DNA of 64,000 bases from Varunaivibrio sulfuroxidans (GTDB lineage: Bacteria; Pseudomonadota; Alphaproteobacteria; Rhodospirillales; Magnetovibrionaceae): assembly GCF_029318635.1 (NCBI RefSeq), contig NZ_CP119676.1:512614-576613 (forward strand), written 5' to 3'. Below, in pieces: positions 38,627-46,833 of the stretch. The notes under the pieces were generated by a model, which did no database searches, was not told where the DNA came from, and saw only the letters and a program-made list of their open reading frames with translations. Both the position numbers and the translations under genes were made by a program. Position 1 is the first letter of the stretch; each line of letters opens with the position of its first letter.

Positions 38627-39386
38627 CCGACGAGCTTTCCTCGCCTATCTTCTCGGGCGCGCGCAAACGGCGCGCCTCAGTCCACGCAAACCTCGCCATG
38701 ATTATGGCGAGGTTTGTCATTTTACAAGACAAAGACCGATAATAAGAATAAATCCCGGGATCGCCATTGCGCCCCCCCTCTTAATGTTCCCCTTGAGCGT
38801 CCTCCGGTTGCGCGCGTCATCGAGAAGGAGGCTTTTTGTTTTGCCGCCAGCTTCCTGGCTTCGGCTCCGTTAAGCGCGCGCCTTTGCGCCTAAAAAATCG
38901 AAACATCGACCATATCCCTAGTAAATCCCCCTGTACAAATAGGGGTTTTCCCTAATTGTCTATAGCCATTCGCAGAGATAATGTTATCTTCATCTAATAA
39001 AAGGAATTTCGCATCAATGCGATCCATAAAAAATCCTTTAAAAGGCCTGGGAGGCCGAGGCGTTAAATTGGGATGATGGGAAAAATATCTCCGAAAACTC
39101 GTGTGTGGGGCGACTGCGTTAGATAAACGCGGCGGGACCCTTTGATGGCGACGTCGCGCTTGAGTTCTAGTACACAGTTAAGGTTGTATCCTCATCCGTC
39201 TATTTTATGCATAAGCAATACCCCTGGGGTTGTCTGATCTTTTGACAATACACCAATAAAGGGTTTGCAACTCCGTACGGTCGATAAATCAGCGCACATA
39301 GATGCGTATTGTCGGCAAGCTCCCCGCAAGTGGAGGCGTTCCCTGCGGGAAACAACGACTAAGACCTTTTTTAAAAGGGAGGGACA
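38627..39386 (+). promoter_or_regulatory. Long soxX upstream region
   Basis: 760 bp without a convincing gene. It starts with the soxT terminator (38688-38721). TAGGGGTTTTCCCTA (38940-38954) is the reverse complement of a motif upstream of soxT. A weak promoter is TTGTCT (38956) with TAATGT (38979) inside the dyad AGATAA/TTATCT (38976-38989), followed by a CTAAT half-site at 38994. The TTGACA at 39242 has no good -10. CCCCTGGGG lies at 39220-39228. The long leader suggests complex control of sox expression. Confidence 0.5.
38688..38721 (+). terminator. Intrinsic terminator after soxT
   Basis: AAACCTCGCCAT at 38688-38699 pairs with ATGGCGAGGTTT at 38704-38715, a four-base loop, followed by TGTCATTTT. 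Confidence 0.82.
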
Positions 39387-39842
39387 ATGAAGACCTTAAA
39401 AATTTTTGTCGCCACCATGGGATTCGCATTGATGGGATCCACGGCGTACGCCGCGCAGGTAACCGCCCCCAACGATGTTGTGATTAAGGACGATACCGTC
39501 CCACAATCGCTAACCGGCGTTGCCGGGGACCCTATCCGTGGCCGTAAAATCGTAATCAACCGAAAAAAGGGGAATTGTCTGGCGTGCCACGACATCAAGG
39601 ATATTCCCGAGCAACCCTTTCACGGACAAACCGGGCCTGCACTGGAACACATTCCCGAGCATCATAGCGTCGCCGAAATGCGCATGCGTCTCGTCGATTC
39701 TAAGATGATTAACCCAGCGACCATGATGCCCAGTTTTTACAAATTGGGCCAATATCGCGTTCTCAAGGGCTTTCGAGGGAAAACCGTTTTGTCGGCGCAA
39801 GATGTGGAAGACGTCATCGCCTACATGATGACCTTAAAGTAA
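39387..39842 (+). CDS. soxX: Cytochrome c SoxX
   Basis: 151 aa with a Sec signal (MKTLKIFVATMGFALMGSTAYA). Single heme site Cys64-Leu-Ala-Cys67-His68, with a probable distal Met ligand in the NPATMMPSFY segment. SoxX pairs with SoxA to attach thiosulfate to SoxY. GGGAGGG lies before the ATG. First gene of soxXYZA. Confidence 0.95.
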   Translation: MKTLKIFVATMGFALMGSTAYAAQVTAPNDVVIKDDTVPQSLTGVAGDPIRGRKIVINRKKGNCLACHDIKDIPEQPFHGQTGPALEHIPEHHSVAEMRMRLVDSKMINPATMMPSFYKLGQYRVLKGFRGKTVLSAQDVEDVIAYMMTLK

Positions 39843-39876
39843 CGGAAGTTTTTCCGAAAAATCGAAGAGGAACGAA

Positions 39877-40359
39877 ATGAATAACCAACCACAAAAAATA
39901 ATTGATACAGGACGGCGCAACGCCTTGAAGGCGGCGGGCGTAGGCGTGCTGGCGATCGCCGGGGCTTCCCTAACGGCGAATGTCGCCCAGGCCACCCCCG
40001 AGGAAGTGGCCACGGCATTGGCCAAGCTGACTGGTGGGGTTACGCCCCAGTCGGGTAAAATCACCTTAAAGCTGCCCGAAATCGCAGAGAACGGCGCCAG
40101 CGTTCCGGTGACCCTCATCGTCGATAGCCCGATGACCGCGGACAACTACGTCAAACAAATTCACTTATTGGCGGAAGGCAATCCAACCCCCGAAGTCGTC
40201 AGCTTCTACCTGACCCCGGCGGCGGGAAAAGCCGACATCTCGACGCGCATGCGCCTGGGACAAACCCAAAAGGTCGTTGCCGCCGCCGTTATGAGCGACG
40301 GCTCCGTCTACTCCACAAGCAAAGAAGTCAAAGTCACCATCGGCGGCTGCGGCGGCTGA
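39877..40359 (+). CDS. soxY: Sulfur carrier SoxY
   Basis: 160 aa. Tat-type signal (TGRRNALKAAGVGVLAIAG) and the carrier tail VTIGGCGG, where Cys158 holds the sulfur intermediate. The remaining beta-sandwich (KITLKLPEIAENGASVPVTL) is typical. Encoded 34 bp after soxX and 34 bp before soxZ, with which it forms a heterodimer. Confidence 0.96.
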   Translation: MNNQPQKIIDTGRRNALKAAGVGVLAIAGASLTANVAQATPEEVATALAKLTGGVTPQSGKITLKLPEIAENGASVPVTLIVDSPMTADNYVKQIHLLAEGNPTPEVVSFYLTPAAGKADISTRMRLGQTQKVVAAAVMSDGSVYSTSKEVKVTIGGCGG

Positions 40360-40393
40360 GTGTAAAGATCGTTTTTTACAGGAGAAACCAATA

Positions 40394-40720
40394 ATGGCTA
40401 CCAAACCGCCGCGCGTTAAAGTCCCCAAAACGGCGAAAAAAGGGGAAGTTTTTGAAATCAAAACGTTGATTACCCATCCCATGGAAACCGGGAATCGCAA
40501 GGGAAAAGACGGCAAAAAAATTCCGCGCATGATCATCAATAAATTTACCTGCACCTATAACGGGAACGAGATTTTGCGCGCCGATATGAACACGTCCATC
40601 TCCGCCAACCCCTACTTCGCGTTTTATGCAAGGGCCACGGACAGCGGCACGTTCGAGTTCGCATGGACAGACGATAACGGGAAAACCGTAAAAACAAGTA
40701 AAAATATCGCTGTTTCTTAA
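40394..40720 (+). CDS. soxZ: SoxZ
   Basis: 108 aa with no signal peptide; it is exported with SoxY. KPPRVKVPKTAKKGEVFEIK and LITHPMETGNRKGKDGK are family signatures. It binds SoxY and keeps the carrier arm presented to SoxAX and SoxB. Confidence 0.96.
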   Translation: MATKPPRVKVPKTAKKGEVFEIKTLITHPMETGNRKGKDGKKIPRMIINKFTCTYNGNEILRADMNTSISANPYFAFYARATDSGTFEFAWTDDNGKTVKTSKNIAVS

Positions 40721-40749
40721 GGGGGTATAACCAAGGGAGGTTATCAAAA

Positions 40750-41538
40750 ATGAATATTAAACTTACCGGGGTTATCATCACACTGGGTATGGGGGCTCTG
40801 CTGGCCGGCTGCACGGGGGGGGATTCGAATCCTGATGCTTGGTCCGGCTATAAAACGGCAACGCCTGAAACACGCGCCATGCAAGACGATGATTTTTCCA
40901 ACCCCGCCATGCCATGGGTTGACCTGGCTTCAGAAAACTGGACCAAAGTCGAGGGAGAGGCGGGAAAGTCCTGCGCATCGTGTCACGGCGACGTGAAAAG
41001 CATGAAAGGCGTCGGCGCCCGTTATCCCGTGTACGACAAGGAAACGAAGAAGCCGATCAATATAGAATTGCGCATCAATAAGTGCCGTACGGAAAAGATG
41101 AAGGCCAAGCCTTATAAATACGAATCCGACGAACTGCTCGGCATGACGGCGCTAATCCGCATGCAGTCGCGCGGCATGCCGGTGGTCTCGACCGCAGCCA
41201 ACGAAAACGATCCTTTGCATCAGGCTTGGCTCAAAGGCAAAGAATTTTACTACAAACGCCGCGGACAGCTCGACATGGCGTGCAGCAATTGCCACGAAGA
41301 CCATGCCGGTCAATATATTCGCGCCGAACTGCTTTCTCAGGGACAGTCGAATGGTTTTCCGACCTACCGTCTAAAATGGCAAAAAATCGGATCTCTAGAC
41401 CGGCGTTTCCGGGGCTGCAACAAAAATATCCGCGCACAACCTTACGGCTATGGTTCGGATGAATATCTCAATCTCGAAACCTATTTGGCTTGGCGTGGTC
41501 GAGGCCTTAAGGTCGAGACACCTTCCGTTCGGAAGTAG
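40750..41538 (+). CDS. soxA: Diheme cytochrome SoxA, predicted lipoprotein
   Basis: 262 aa. Two heme motifs, Cys75-Ala-Ser-Cys78-His79 and Cys178-Ser-Asn-Cys181-His182, plus Cys223 in RGCNKN, the likely persulfide heme ligand. SoxA with SoxX oxidatively couples thiosulfate to SoxY. The N-terminus GMGALLAGC is a lipobox with Cys21, so it may be membrane-anchored; most SoxA proteins have a simple cleaved signal. Encoded 29 bp after soxZ and followed by a terminator-like hairpin before soxB. Confidence 0.93.
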   Translation: MNIKLTGVIITLGMGALLAGCTGGDSNPDAWSGYKTATPETRAMQDDDFSNPAMPWVDLASENWTKVEGEAGKSCASCHGDVKSMKGVGARYPVYDKETKKPINIELRINKCRTEKMKAKPYKYESDELLGMTALIRMQSRGMPVVSTAANENDPLHQAWLKGKEFYYKRRGQLDMACSNCHEDHAGQYIRAELLSQGQSNGFPTYRLKWQKIGSLDRRFRGCNKNIRAQPYGYGSDEYLNLETYLAWRGRGLKVETPSVRK

Positions 41539-41550
41539 CCAAATTTACTC

Positions 41551-41592
41551 AAAAAGGGGTGGCCTTGGCCTTGGCCCATGCCGCCCCTTTTT
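41551..41592 (+). terminator. Attenuator-like hairpin between soxA and soxB
   Basis: AAAAAGGGG at 41551 pairs with CCCCTTTTT near 41584-41592, extended by GGC/GCC pairs. The T-tract follows the right arm. It should reduce but not fully stop read-through into soxB, 139 bp further on. Confidence 0.6.
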
Positions 41593-41730
41593 CTCAATTT
41601 ATTCTTTTTTATTTTTCACCGAGACACGCATCACAACAAAATGGAATAGGCAAAGGGGGTCCCGCCCCATTTTGGCGGTTAATTTGCTTCCGCCAAACGG
41701 TTTATCCCTAACGGAGAAACGGAAAACAAC

Positions 41731-43422
41731 ATGCTCACCCGCCGAGATTTCATGCAAATAACCGCCGCGACCGCAGCCCTGCTTGGGCCCACGGGGTGTT
41801 CCTCGCTAGGGCGCGCCGCCGCCGGACAAAAAATTACCCAGGAGAAACTTCTTCAGTTCGATCCCGTCGGGCAGGTCACGTTGCTGAATTTCACCGATAT
41901 CCACGCCCAATTGGTGCCCTTATATTTCCGTGAGCCATCCACCAATTTAGGCGTCGGTAAATCCGCCGGCATCCCCCCGCACCTGACGGGGAAAGATTTT
42001 CTGAACTATTTCAAACTTCGCGCCGGAACGATGGATGCCTACGCCTTCACCAGCGACGATTATGTCTCCCTGGCTCGACAATACGGACGCGTCGGCGGCT
42101 TGGCGCATATGGCGACCTTAATCAAGGCTATCCGCGCCGAACGCCCGGACAACACGGTTCTGATCGACTGCGGCGATACCTGGCAGGGTTCTTACGGATC
42201 ATTAAAATCTCGCGGCGAGGATATGGTCACGGCGATGAACGCCCTGGGTGTCGATGTCATGGTCCCCCATTGGGAATTCACCTATGGTGAGGACCGCGTC
42301 AAGGAGTTGATCAAAAAACTGAAATTCCCCTTCCTAGCGGGTAACGTCAAGGATAACGAATGGCAAGAACGCGTGTTTGATTCGATCGCTTATTTCGAAC
42401 GTTCCGGCGTCAAGGTCGCGGTTATCGGACAGGCCTTCCCTTATACGCCGATCGCCAACCCGCGCTACATGGTCCCCGACTGGTCGTTCGGCATTAATGA
42501 AGATATGATTGTCGAAAATATCGCCGAGGCTAAATCCAATGGAGCCGACCTAATCGTTCTCGCCTCGCATAACGGCTTTGACGTCGATCGCAAACTGGCC
42601 GGCCGCGTGGAAGGCATCGACGTCATCCTGACCGGCCACACCCACGACGCCATTCCCGCCTTGGTCAAGGTCAAAGACACCCTGCTCGTCGCCGCCGGAT
42701 CGCACGGCAAGTTCTTGGCGCGACTGGATTTGGACGTTCAGGGTAAAAAAATCGTCAACCACAGCTTCAAAATGATCCCCATTCTCTCCGACGCCATCGC
42801 CCCCGACCCGGAAATCGCCGCCGTCGTCCGCGACGTACGCGCACCGTATCTAAAAGACATTTCCGAAATTCTCGGCCGTACGGACTCGCTGTTGTACCGT
42901 CGGGGCAATTTCAACGGCAGCTTCGATGATTTGATCTGCCAAGCCATTCGTCAGGAACGCGACACCCAGATTGCCCTTTCGCCGGGATTTCGTTGGGGGG
43001 CGACGCTTCTGCCCGGACAGGCCATCACCACCGACGATCTGTTTTCACAAACCGCGATCACCTATCCCAACTGCTACCGTCAGGAAATGACGGGGGCGCG
43101 TCTGAAAACGATATTGGAAGACGTCGCCGACAATCTGTTCAATGCAGATCCCTACTACCAACAAGGCGGCGATATGGTTCGCGTCGGCGGTATGGGCTAC
43201 GCCATCGATATTTCGAAAACAATCGGAAACCGGATCAGCGAAATGACCCTGCTGGACACCGGAGAGCAGATCGACGCGAAGAAGACATATACCGTCGGCG
43301 GATGGGCGTCGGTCAACCCAGGCACCGAAGGGCCGCCGATCTACGATGTCGTTTCCGATTATATTCGTCGCAAAAAAGTTGTTTCGGTTCCGCAAAACAA
43401 TACGATCAAAGTCACGATATAG
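41731..43422 (+). CDS. soxB: Thiosulfohydrolase SoxB
   Basis: 563 aa. Tat signal TRRDFMQITAATAALLG. Metallophosphatase-like metal motifs NFTDIHAQL, IDCGDTWQGS and GHTHDAIP are present, and WGATLLPGQAIT then C-terminal 5'-nucleotidase region follow. SoxB hydrolyses sulfate from cysteine S-thiosulfonate on SoxY using a dimanganese site. Complete in length. Separated from soxA by 192 bp carrying a hairpin, so it may be expressed at a different level. Confidence 0.95.
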   Translation: MLTRRDFMQITAATAALLGPTGCSSLGRAAAGQKITQEKLLQFDPVGQVTLLNFTDIHAQLVPLYFREPSTNLGVGKSAGIPPHLTGKDFLNYFKLRAGTMDAYAFTSDDYVSLARQYGRVGGLAHMATLIKAIRAERPDNTVLIDCGDTWQGSYGSLKSRGEDMVTAMNALGVDVMVPHWEFTYGEDRVKELIKKLKFPFLAGNVKDNEWQERVFDSIAYFERSGVKVAVIGQAFPYTPIANPRYMVPDWSFGINEDMIVENIAEAKSNGADLIVLASHNGFDVDRKLAGRVEGIDVILTGHTHDAIPALVKVKDTLLVAAGSHGKFLARLDLDVQGKKIVNHSFKMIPILSDAIAPDPEIAAVVRDVRAPYLKDISEILGRTDSLLYRRGNFNGSFDDLICQAIRQERDTQIALSPGFRWGATLLPGQAITTDDLFSQTAITYPNCYRQEMTGARLKTILEDVADNLFNADPYYQQGGDMVRVGGMGYAIDISKTIGNRISEMTLLDTGEQIDAKKTYTVGGWASVNPGTEGPPIYDVVSDYIRRKKVVSVPQNNTIKVTI

Positions 43423-43504
43423 GGCGCCTTTCCACGCGTCGGGGTAGGCATGCCGGTTGAAAAACGTAAGGTCGTTCAGCCGCCAAAGAAATTCAGGATA
43501 ACTT

Positions 43505-44248
43505 ATGGACCCGTTTAACATTAGCTACTTAGGCGCATTTACCGCTGGAATTCTGAGCTTCGTGTCCCCATGCGTCCTTCCCTTGATTCCGGCGTATCTT
43601 TGTTTCCTTGGAGGTTCCACCCTCGACGAATTAACCGCAAAGGATGGAATCAACAAGGCGGTTCAGCGTAAGGTCTTTCTTTCCGCCCTCTTTTTCGTAC
43701 TTGGCTTTTCCTCCGTTTTTGTCGCCCTGGGCGCAACAGCGACGACATTGAGCGCCGTCCTCGCCGAGAACATGGGGGTTCTATCCAAGTTCGGGGGGGT
43801 GGTCATTATCATCTTTGGCTTGCACTACATGGGTATTTTCAAAATTGGTTTTCTCAATTTTGAAAAGCGGGTCCATATCCAAAACAAACCTTCGGGATTT
43901 TTCGGGTCTTATGTTTTGGGTCTGGCCTTCGCCTTCGGTTGGACACCCTGCGTTGGCCCTATTCTGGCGACGATATTAATGGTCGCGGCGGGAAGCGATT
44001 CGGTATGGTTCGGTGTTCGCTTGCTCGCGGTTTACGCCGCCGGCATCGGCATTCCTTTCTTGCTGGCGGCCTTCGCGGTCAAACCCTTCATGACGTTCAT
44101 GGGACGCTTCCGTCGCCACCTGCACAAGGTGGAAATCGCCATTGGCGTTTTATTGATCCTAACCGGCATCGCCATTTTCACGGGCTCTCTAGCCGACGCT
44201 TCGCAATGGATTTTGGAAACCTTCCCCAGCCTGGGCGAACAAGGTTAA
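43505..44248 (+). CDS. soxV: CcdA-type thiol transporter (SoxV)
   Basis: 247 aa, six membrane helices. Redox cysteines lie in FVSPCVLPLIPAYL near residue 25 and GWTPCVGPILATI near residue 145. CcdA/SoxV passes electrons from cytoplasmic thioredoxin to periplasmic thioredoxins such as SoxW. Its position next to soxB and soxW supports SoxV; CcdA for cytochrome c maturation is the alternative name. Confidence 0.9.
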   Translation: MDPFNISYLGAFTAGILSFVSPCVLPLIPAYLCFLGGSTLDELTAKDGINKAVQRKVFLSALFFVLGFSSVFVALGATATTLSAVLAENMGVLSKFGGVVIIIFGLHYMGIFKIGFLNFEKRVHIQNKPSGFFGSYVLGLAFAFGWTPCVGPILATILMVAAGSDSVWFGVRLLAVYAAGIGIPFLLAAFAVKPFMTFMGRFRRHLHKVEIAIGVLLILTGIAIFTGSLADASQWILETFPSLGEQG

Positions 44249-44265
44249 CTAGGCCGGGGGACCGG

Positions 44266-44384
44266 CTCCGGCGTTTCGCTCCCGCGAACCATCGGGCCGA
44301 CCCCTGCCTCTCTTTTTATTGCGGTTTGATTTCTTCACGCATTCGTGTCCAATGGCGTCGGACGCAAATGTTAAACTCAAACCA
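44266..44384. repeat. 119-bp structured intergenic repeat, copy 2
   Basis: Lies 17 bp after the ccdA stop and just left of MITE copy 2. It matches 31292-31410 in order and length; the CACG-CATT-CGTG hairpin here pairs with compensatory changes relative to copy 1. GTCC...GGAC is kept in both copies. Confidence 0.75.
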
Positions 44385-44394
44385 CCGAGACCTA

Positions 44395-44659
44395 GGGTCA
44401 GGACCTCTTAATCTGATCCGTCTGGCGAAGACGAGTTTAAGTGTGGGTTAGGCGGAAAATCCGCCGCAATGGCCCTCATTGCAAGGGTTTTCCAGCGACA
44501 TCCGCGCTTAAACCCATCCCGTCCCGCGGGGATTTGTGAAAAATGCCCCAGGAACGTCGTCGAAGACTTTTGAAAGTGAACGGCACTTCCGGCAAGTCTT
44601 CTCCTCGGCTTGTGACATTTTTCACAAACCAGACGCACCAGATGAATAGGTCCTGACCC
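44395..44659. mobile_element. MITE-like element, copy 2
   Basis: 265 bp, the same length as copy 1 and about nine in ten positions identical by eye. The left end begins TAGGGTCAGGACCTCTTAAT after a TA (44393-44394); the right end GGTCCTGACCC is followed by TG rather than TA, and the two ends no longer match perfectly, so this copy looks older or has decayed. It is inserted between the convergent ccdA and soxW genes, directly after the 119-bp repeat. Confidence 0.8.
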
Positions 44660-44688
44660 TGAGGTGCGACCTTCCTTTTGTGCGTGCG

Positions 44689-45351
44689 TCACCACAAATT
44701 CACGGGCTCTCCGCGACGTTGCATTTCCTCGGCGACACCCTGAAGCCATCGTTGAAAATTAGGTTCTTTTTCATAGGCTTTTTCAGAGACATAAACGAAC
44801 GAATTGAGAAAATGAAACGGCTTCCAGTAGCCGAGCAATCGCCAAACCTCGCGATCTCGTGGGGATAGCTTTCCGATTCCGTTCGGGTCGTCCTTGAAAA
44901 ACATGATCGTCGGCGTGAACTGCACGCCATATTTGCGGGCCAGTTTCTTTTCCGAGAGTTTCTCCCCATCAAAATCGACGACTTCTCGGTCGCCCCACAA
45001 ATTCATCTGGATCACATTGAAGTGCTTGGTAATGTAATCAACGACCTTGGGTTGGCGCAGATTCACTAAATGTGTTTCACGGCAGTAAGGACACCCCCGT
45101 TGCTCCCACATAATCGCCAACCGCTTTCCTTGGGCCGACGTTTCCGCCAAATCGCTAGAAAGTTCGAGAAAGCTGTCGAGGAACCACGGCTGCACATATA
45201 AGCCGTCTTCACCCAAAGCCGGTACGGGCAAACGTTCGTCCGACGCGACCGGCGCGCCCTCACCGCGCGAGGGAAAAATCCCCACACCCATCCCCGTTGC
45301 CGCGGCCGCCACGGAAAATGCCAAAAGCGATCGTCTGGATAATCCCGTCAT
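44689..45351 (-). CDS. soxW: Periplasmic thioredoxin SoxW (paralogue 2)
   Basis: 220 aa. Twin-arginine-like signal SRRSLLAFSVAAAAT; redox motif Cys87-Pro-Tyr-Cys90 in EQRGCPYCRETHL; cis-Pro loop VQFTPTIMFF. Similar throughout to the protein at 15897-16532. SoxW receives electrons from SoxV/CcdA and is proposed to keep Sox proteins reduced. It converges with ccdA across the repeat region. Confidence 0.88.
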   Translation of the reverse strand: MTGLSRRSLLAFSVAAAATGMGVGIFPSRGEGAPVASDERLPVPALGEDGLYVQPWFLDSFLELSSDLAETSAQGKRLAIMWEQRGCPYCRETHLVNLRQPKVVDYITKHFNVIQMNLWGDREVVDFDGEKLSEKKLARKYGVQFTPTIMFFKDDPNGIGKLSPRDREVWRLLGYWKPFHFLNSFVYVSEKAYEKEPNFQRWLQGVAEEMQRRGEPVNLW

Positions 45352-45424
45352 TTTATTTACCTCCTTTTTGCTGCGTCTCAGCGGCGCGAAGGGTCGATAT
45401 TTTCGGCGGGGACCGTCCTTGGAA

Positions 45425-45871
45425 TTAGGGCTTGATATCGACCCACCCTTTCAAGCGCCGCTCGACGATTTCGGCCAGCCCCGACCGCACGACGCTCACG
45501 CCGTCGATAAGGTCGGCTTTAGTTTTATGTAGGGTGTCCATCGTGTTTTGACAGGCGATAAATTTAACGCCGTACATCATCAAGGAGCGTACGCGCTCGG
45601 CGACGGGCGACCCCTTCAACAGCATACGCACGCCGGGGCCGTAAGCGATGATGGCGATTTCGACGTTATCCTGCCCATAATTTTTTTGCAGATTGACGGT
45701 ATTGTATAAAATATTGTTCAGGCGGGCGACATCCTTGGTATCCACCCCGAGCACGATTCGCCGCGGGTTGTCCATCGTGGGTTGCGGATCGGCGAACTCT
45801 TGCGCCTTGGCCGTGGAAATACCACAAGCAACAAAAACCAAAAACACCCCAACCCATTGCCTGAATTGCAT
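45425..45871 (-). CDS. Secreted DsrE-family protein
   Basis: 148 aa with a Sec signal (QWVGVFLVFVACGISTAKA). DsrE-like core: RRIVLGVDTKDVARLNNILY, then VEIAIIAYGPGVRMLL, and FIACQNTM with a cysteine. Periplasmic DsrE-like proteins accompany Sox genes in several alphaproteobacteria; the role is presumably sulfur binding but is not established. Upstream lie two direct TTTATATTAG repeats (45897-45906, 45921-45930), matching the locus operator half-site ATTAG. Confidence 0.82.
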   Translation of the reverse strand: MQFRQWVGVFLVFVACGISTAKAQEFADPQPTMDNPRRIVLGVDTKDVARLNNILYNTVNLQKNYGQDNVEIAIIAYGPGVRMLLKGSPVAERVRSLMMYGVKFIACQNTMDTLHKTKADLIDGVSVVRSGLAEIVERRLKGWVDIKP

Positions 45872-46074
45872 AAAACCTCTCCCTTGAAAATATTTTTTTA
45901 TATTAGATTACTCGAATTTCTTTATATTAGTTTATCCGAACGTGTGATGAAAGCACCTTAAGGCTATCCTCGCCTCTGCTGACGAAAAAATAAAGCGCCC
46001 ACAGCGCGCTCCGAGATGACGATTGTTCCAGACGCACGCCATACGCAATAGCCGCATGCCACGTGGGCTTTGGC

Positions 46075-46110
46075 TTGACAGATATATAAGAATTATCTAA
46101 TAAATTAGCT
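46075..46110 (+). promoter_or_regulatory. Promoter and autoregulatory dyad of the ArsR-type regulator
   Basis: TTGACA at 46075-46080, 17 bp, then TAATAA at 46098-46103. The dyad CTAATAAATTAG (46097-46108) covers the -10 and ends 2 bp before the ATG. The predicted transcription start is at or just before the ATG, so the mRNA may be leaderless, and no Shine-Dalgarno is seen. Confidence 0.6.
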
Positions 46111-46440
46111 ATGAAACCAGCTTTAGAGCAAACTTCTCTAGATATCTTGGAGGTCCGGGCCACGGCGGCGAGCAAGTTGCTCAAAGCCATGAGCAACGAG
46201 ACGCGGCTTATGATCCTTTGCCAGCTGGTCCACGGCGAGAAGACGGTGGGCGAACTCGACACCACCGTTAAATTGAGCCAGTCGGCGCTTTCCCAACATC
46301 TTGCGGTCCTTCGTGAAAACGGCTTGGTAAAAACGCGCCGAAAATCACAATCTATTTTTTATTCGATCGCCGGCCCCGAGCCGAGAGCGATCATTGAGGC
46401 CCTTTACAAAATCTATAATAACAATTGCGCAACTTTTTAA
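46111..46440 (+). CDS. ArsR-family sulfur-responsive repressor (SqrR/BigR/SoxR-like)
   Basis: 109 aa winged-helix protein. SNETRLMILCQLVHGEKTVG and LSQSALSQHLAVLRENGLVK are the helix-turn-helix. Cys37 and the C-terminal Cys106 have nearly the same positions as the reactive pair of SqrR and BigR, which form a tetrasulfide with sulfane sulfur and derepress transcription. It has no metal-binding CVC motif. It lies between the DsrE and safE genes; its dyad motif is found at several promoters nearby. Confidence 0.87.
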   Translation: MKPALEQTSLDILEVRATAASKLLKAMSNETRLMILCQLVHGEKTVGELDTTVKLSQSALSQHLAVLRENGLVKTRRKSQSIFYSIAGPEPRAIIEALYKIYNNNCATF

Positions 46441-46833
46441 TCGTTAATCGAGTGCAGGTTATTGACAAACGGGCCGGTTCTTATTAGAAGCCCCTAATAT
46501 CCTTGAATCGAAGGGGTTTTGTGTTTTCCTCGCATAGCCTCGCCGGATGTGTCGATTGGGGGTCCGCATACGAAGCGGGACCGAGCACATGGAAGGCGGC
46601 GGCGTTTCGAACCCCAGACTTTCACCGATCTTATCGTTAACGAGCAATCGTTTTCACGAGCTTTCGGGAATTTCTTTCGTAGGCTTTTGGGGGCTGTCAG
46701 CACACCTTATGATGTTTCGCTCTATCGCGCTGTGAGACGCAACCGCCATGAAATGGTCGCGCCAGCCGACGCCGAACATTCGGTTAAGTGTGCTGCAGGC
46801 TGTATTCGAGACTGAATTCGAGGCGTAACCGTC
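46441..46833 (+). promoter_or_regulatory. safE1 leader with operator dyad and attenuator
   Basis: 393 bp. TTGACA at 46462-46467 is followed, 15 bp on, by the dyad ATTAGAAGCCCCTAAT (46483-46498). A hairpin CCCCT (46491-46495) / AGGGG (46512-46516) follows, then TTTTGTGTTTT to 46526. The same layout precedes safE2. About 300 bp remain before the CDS with no clear ORF. Confidence 0.65.

Noticed and set aside
39242-39270. sigma-70 promoter starting at TTGACA 39242 for soxX
   Set aside because: There is no acceptable -10 at 16-18 bp spacing.
41731-41850. Lipobox in SoxB (GPTGC)
   Set aside because: Position -3 is proline rather than Leu/Val/Ile, so a Tat signal without lipid attachment is more likely.
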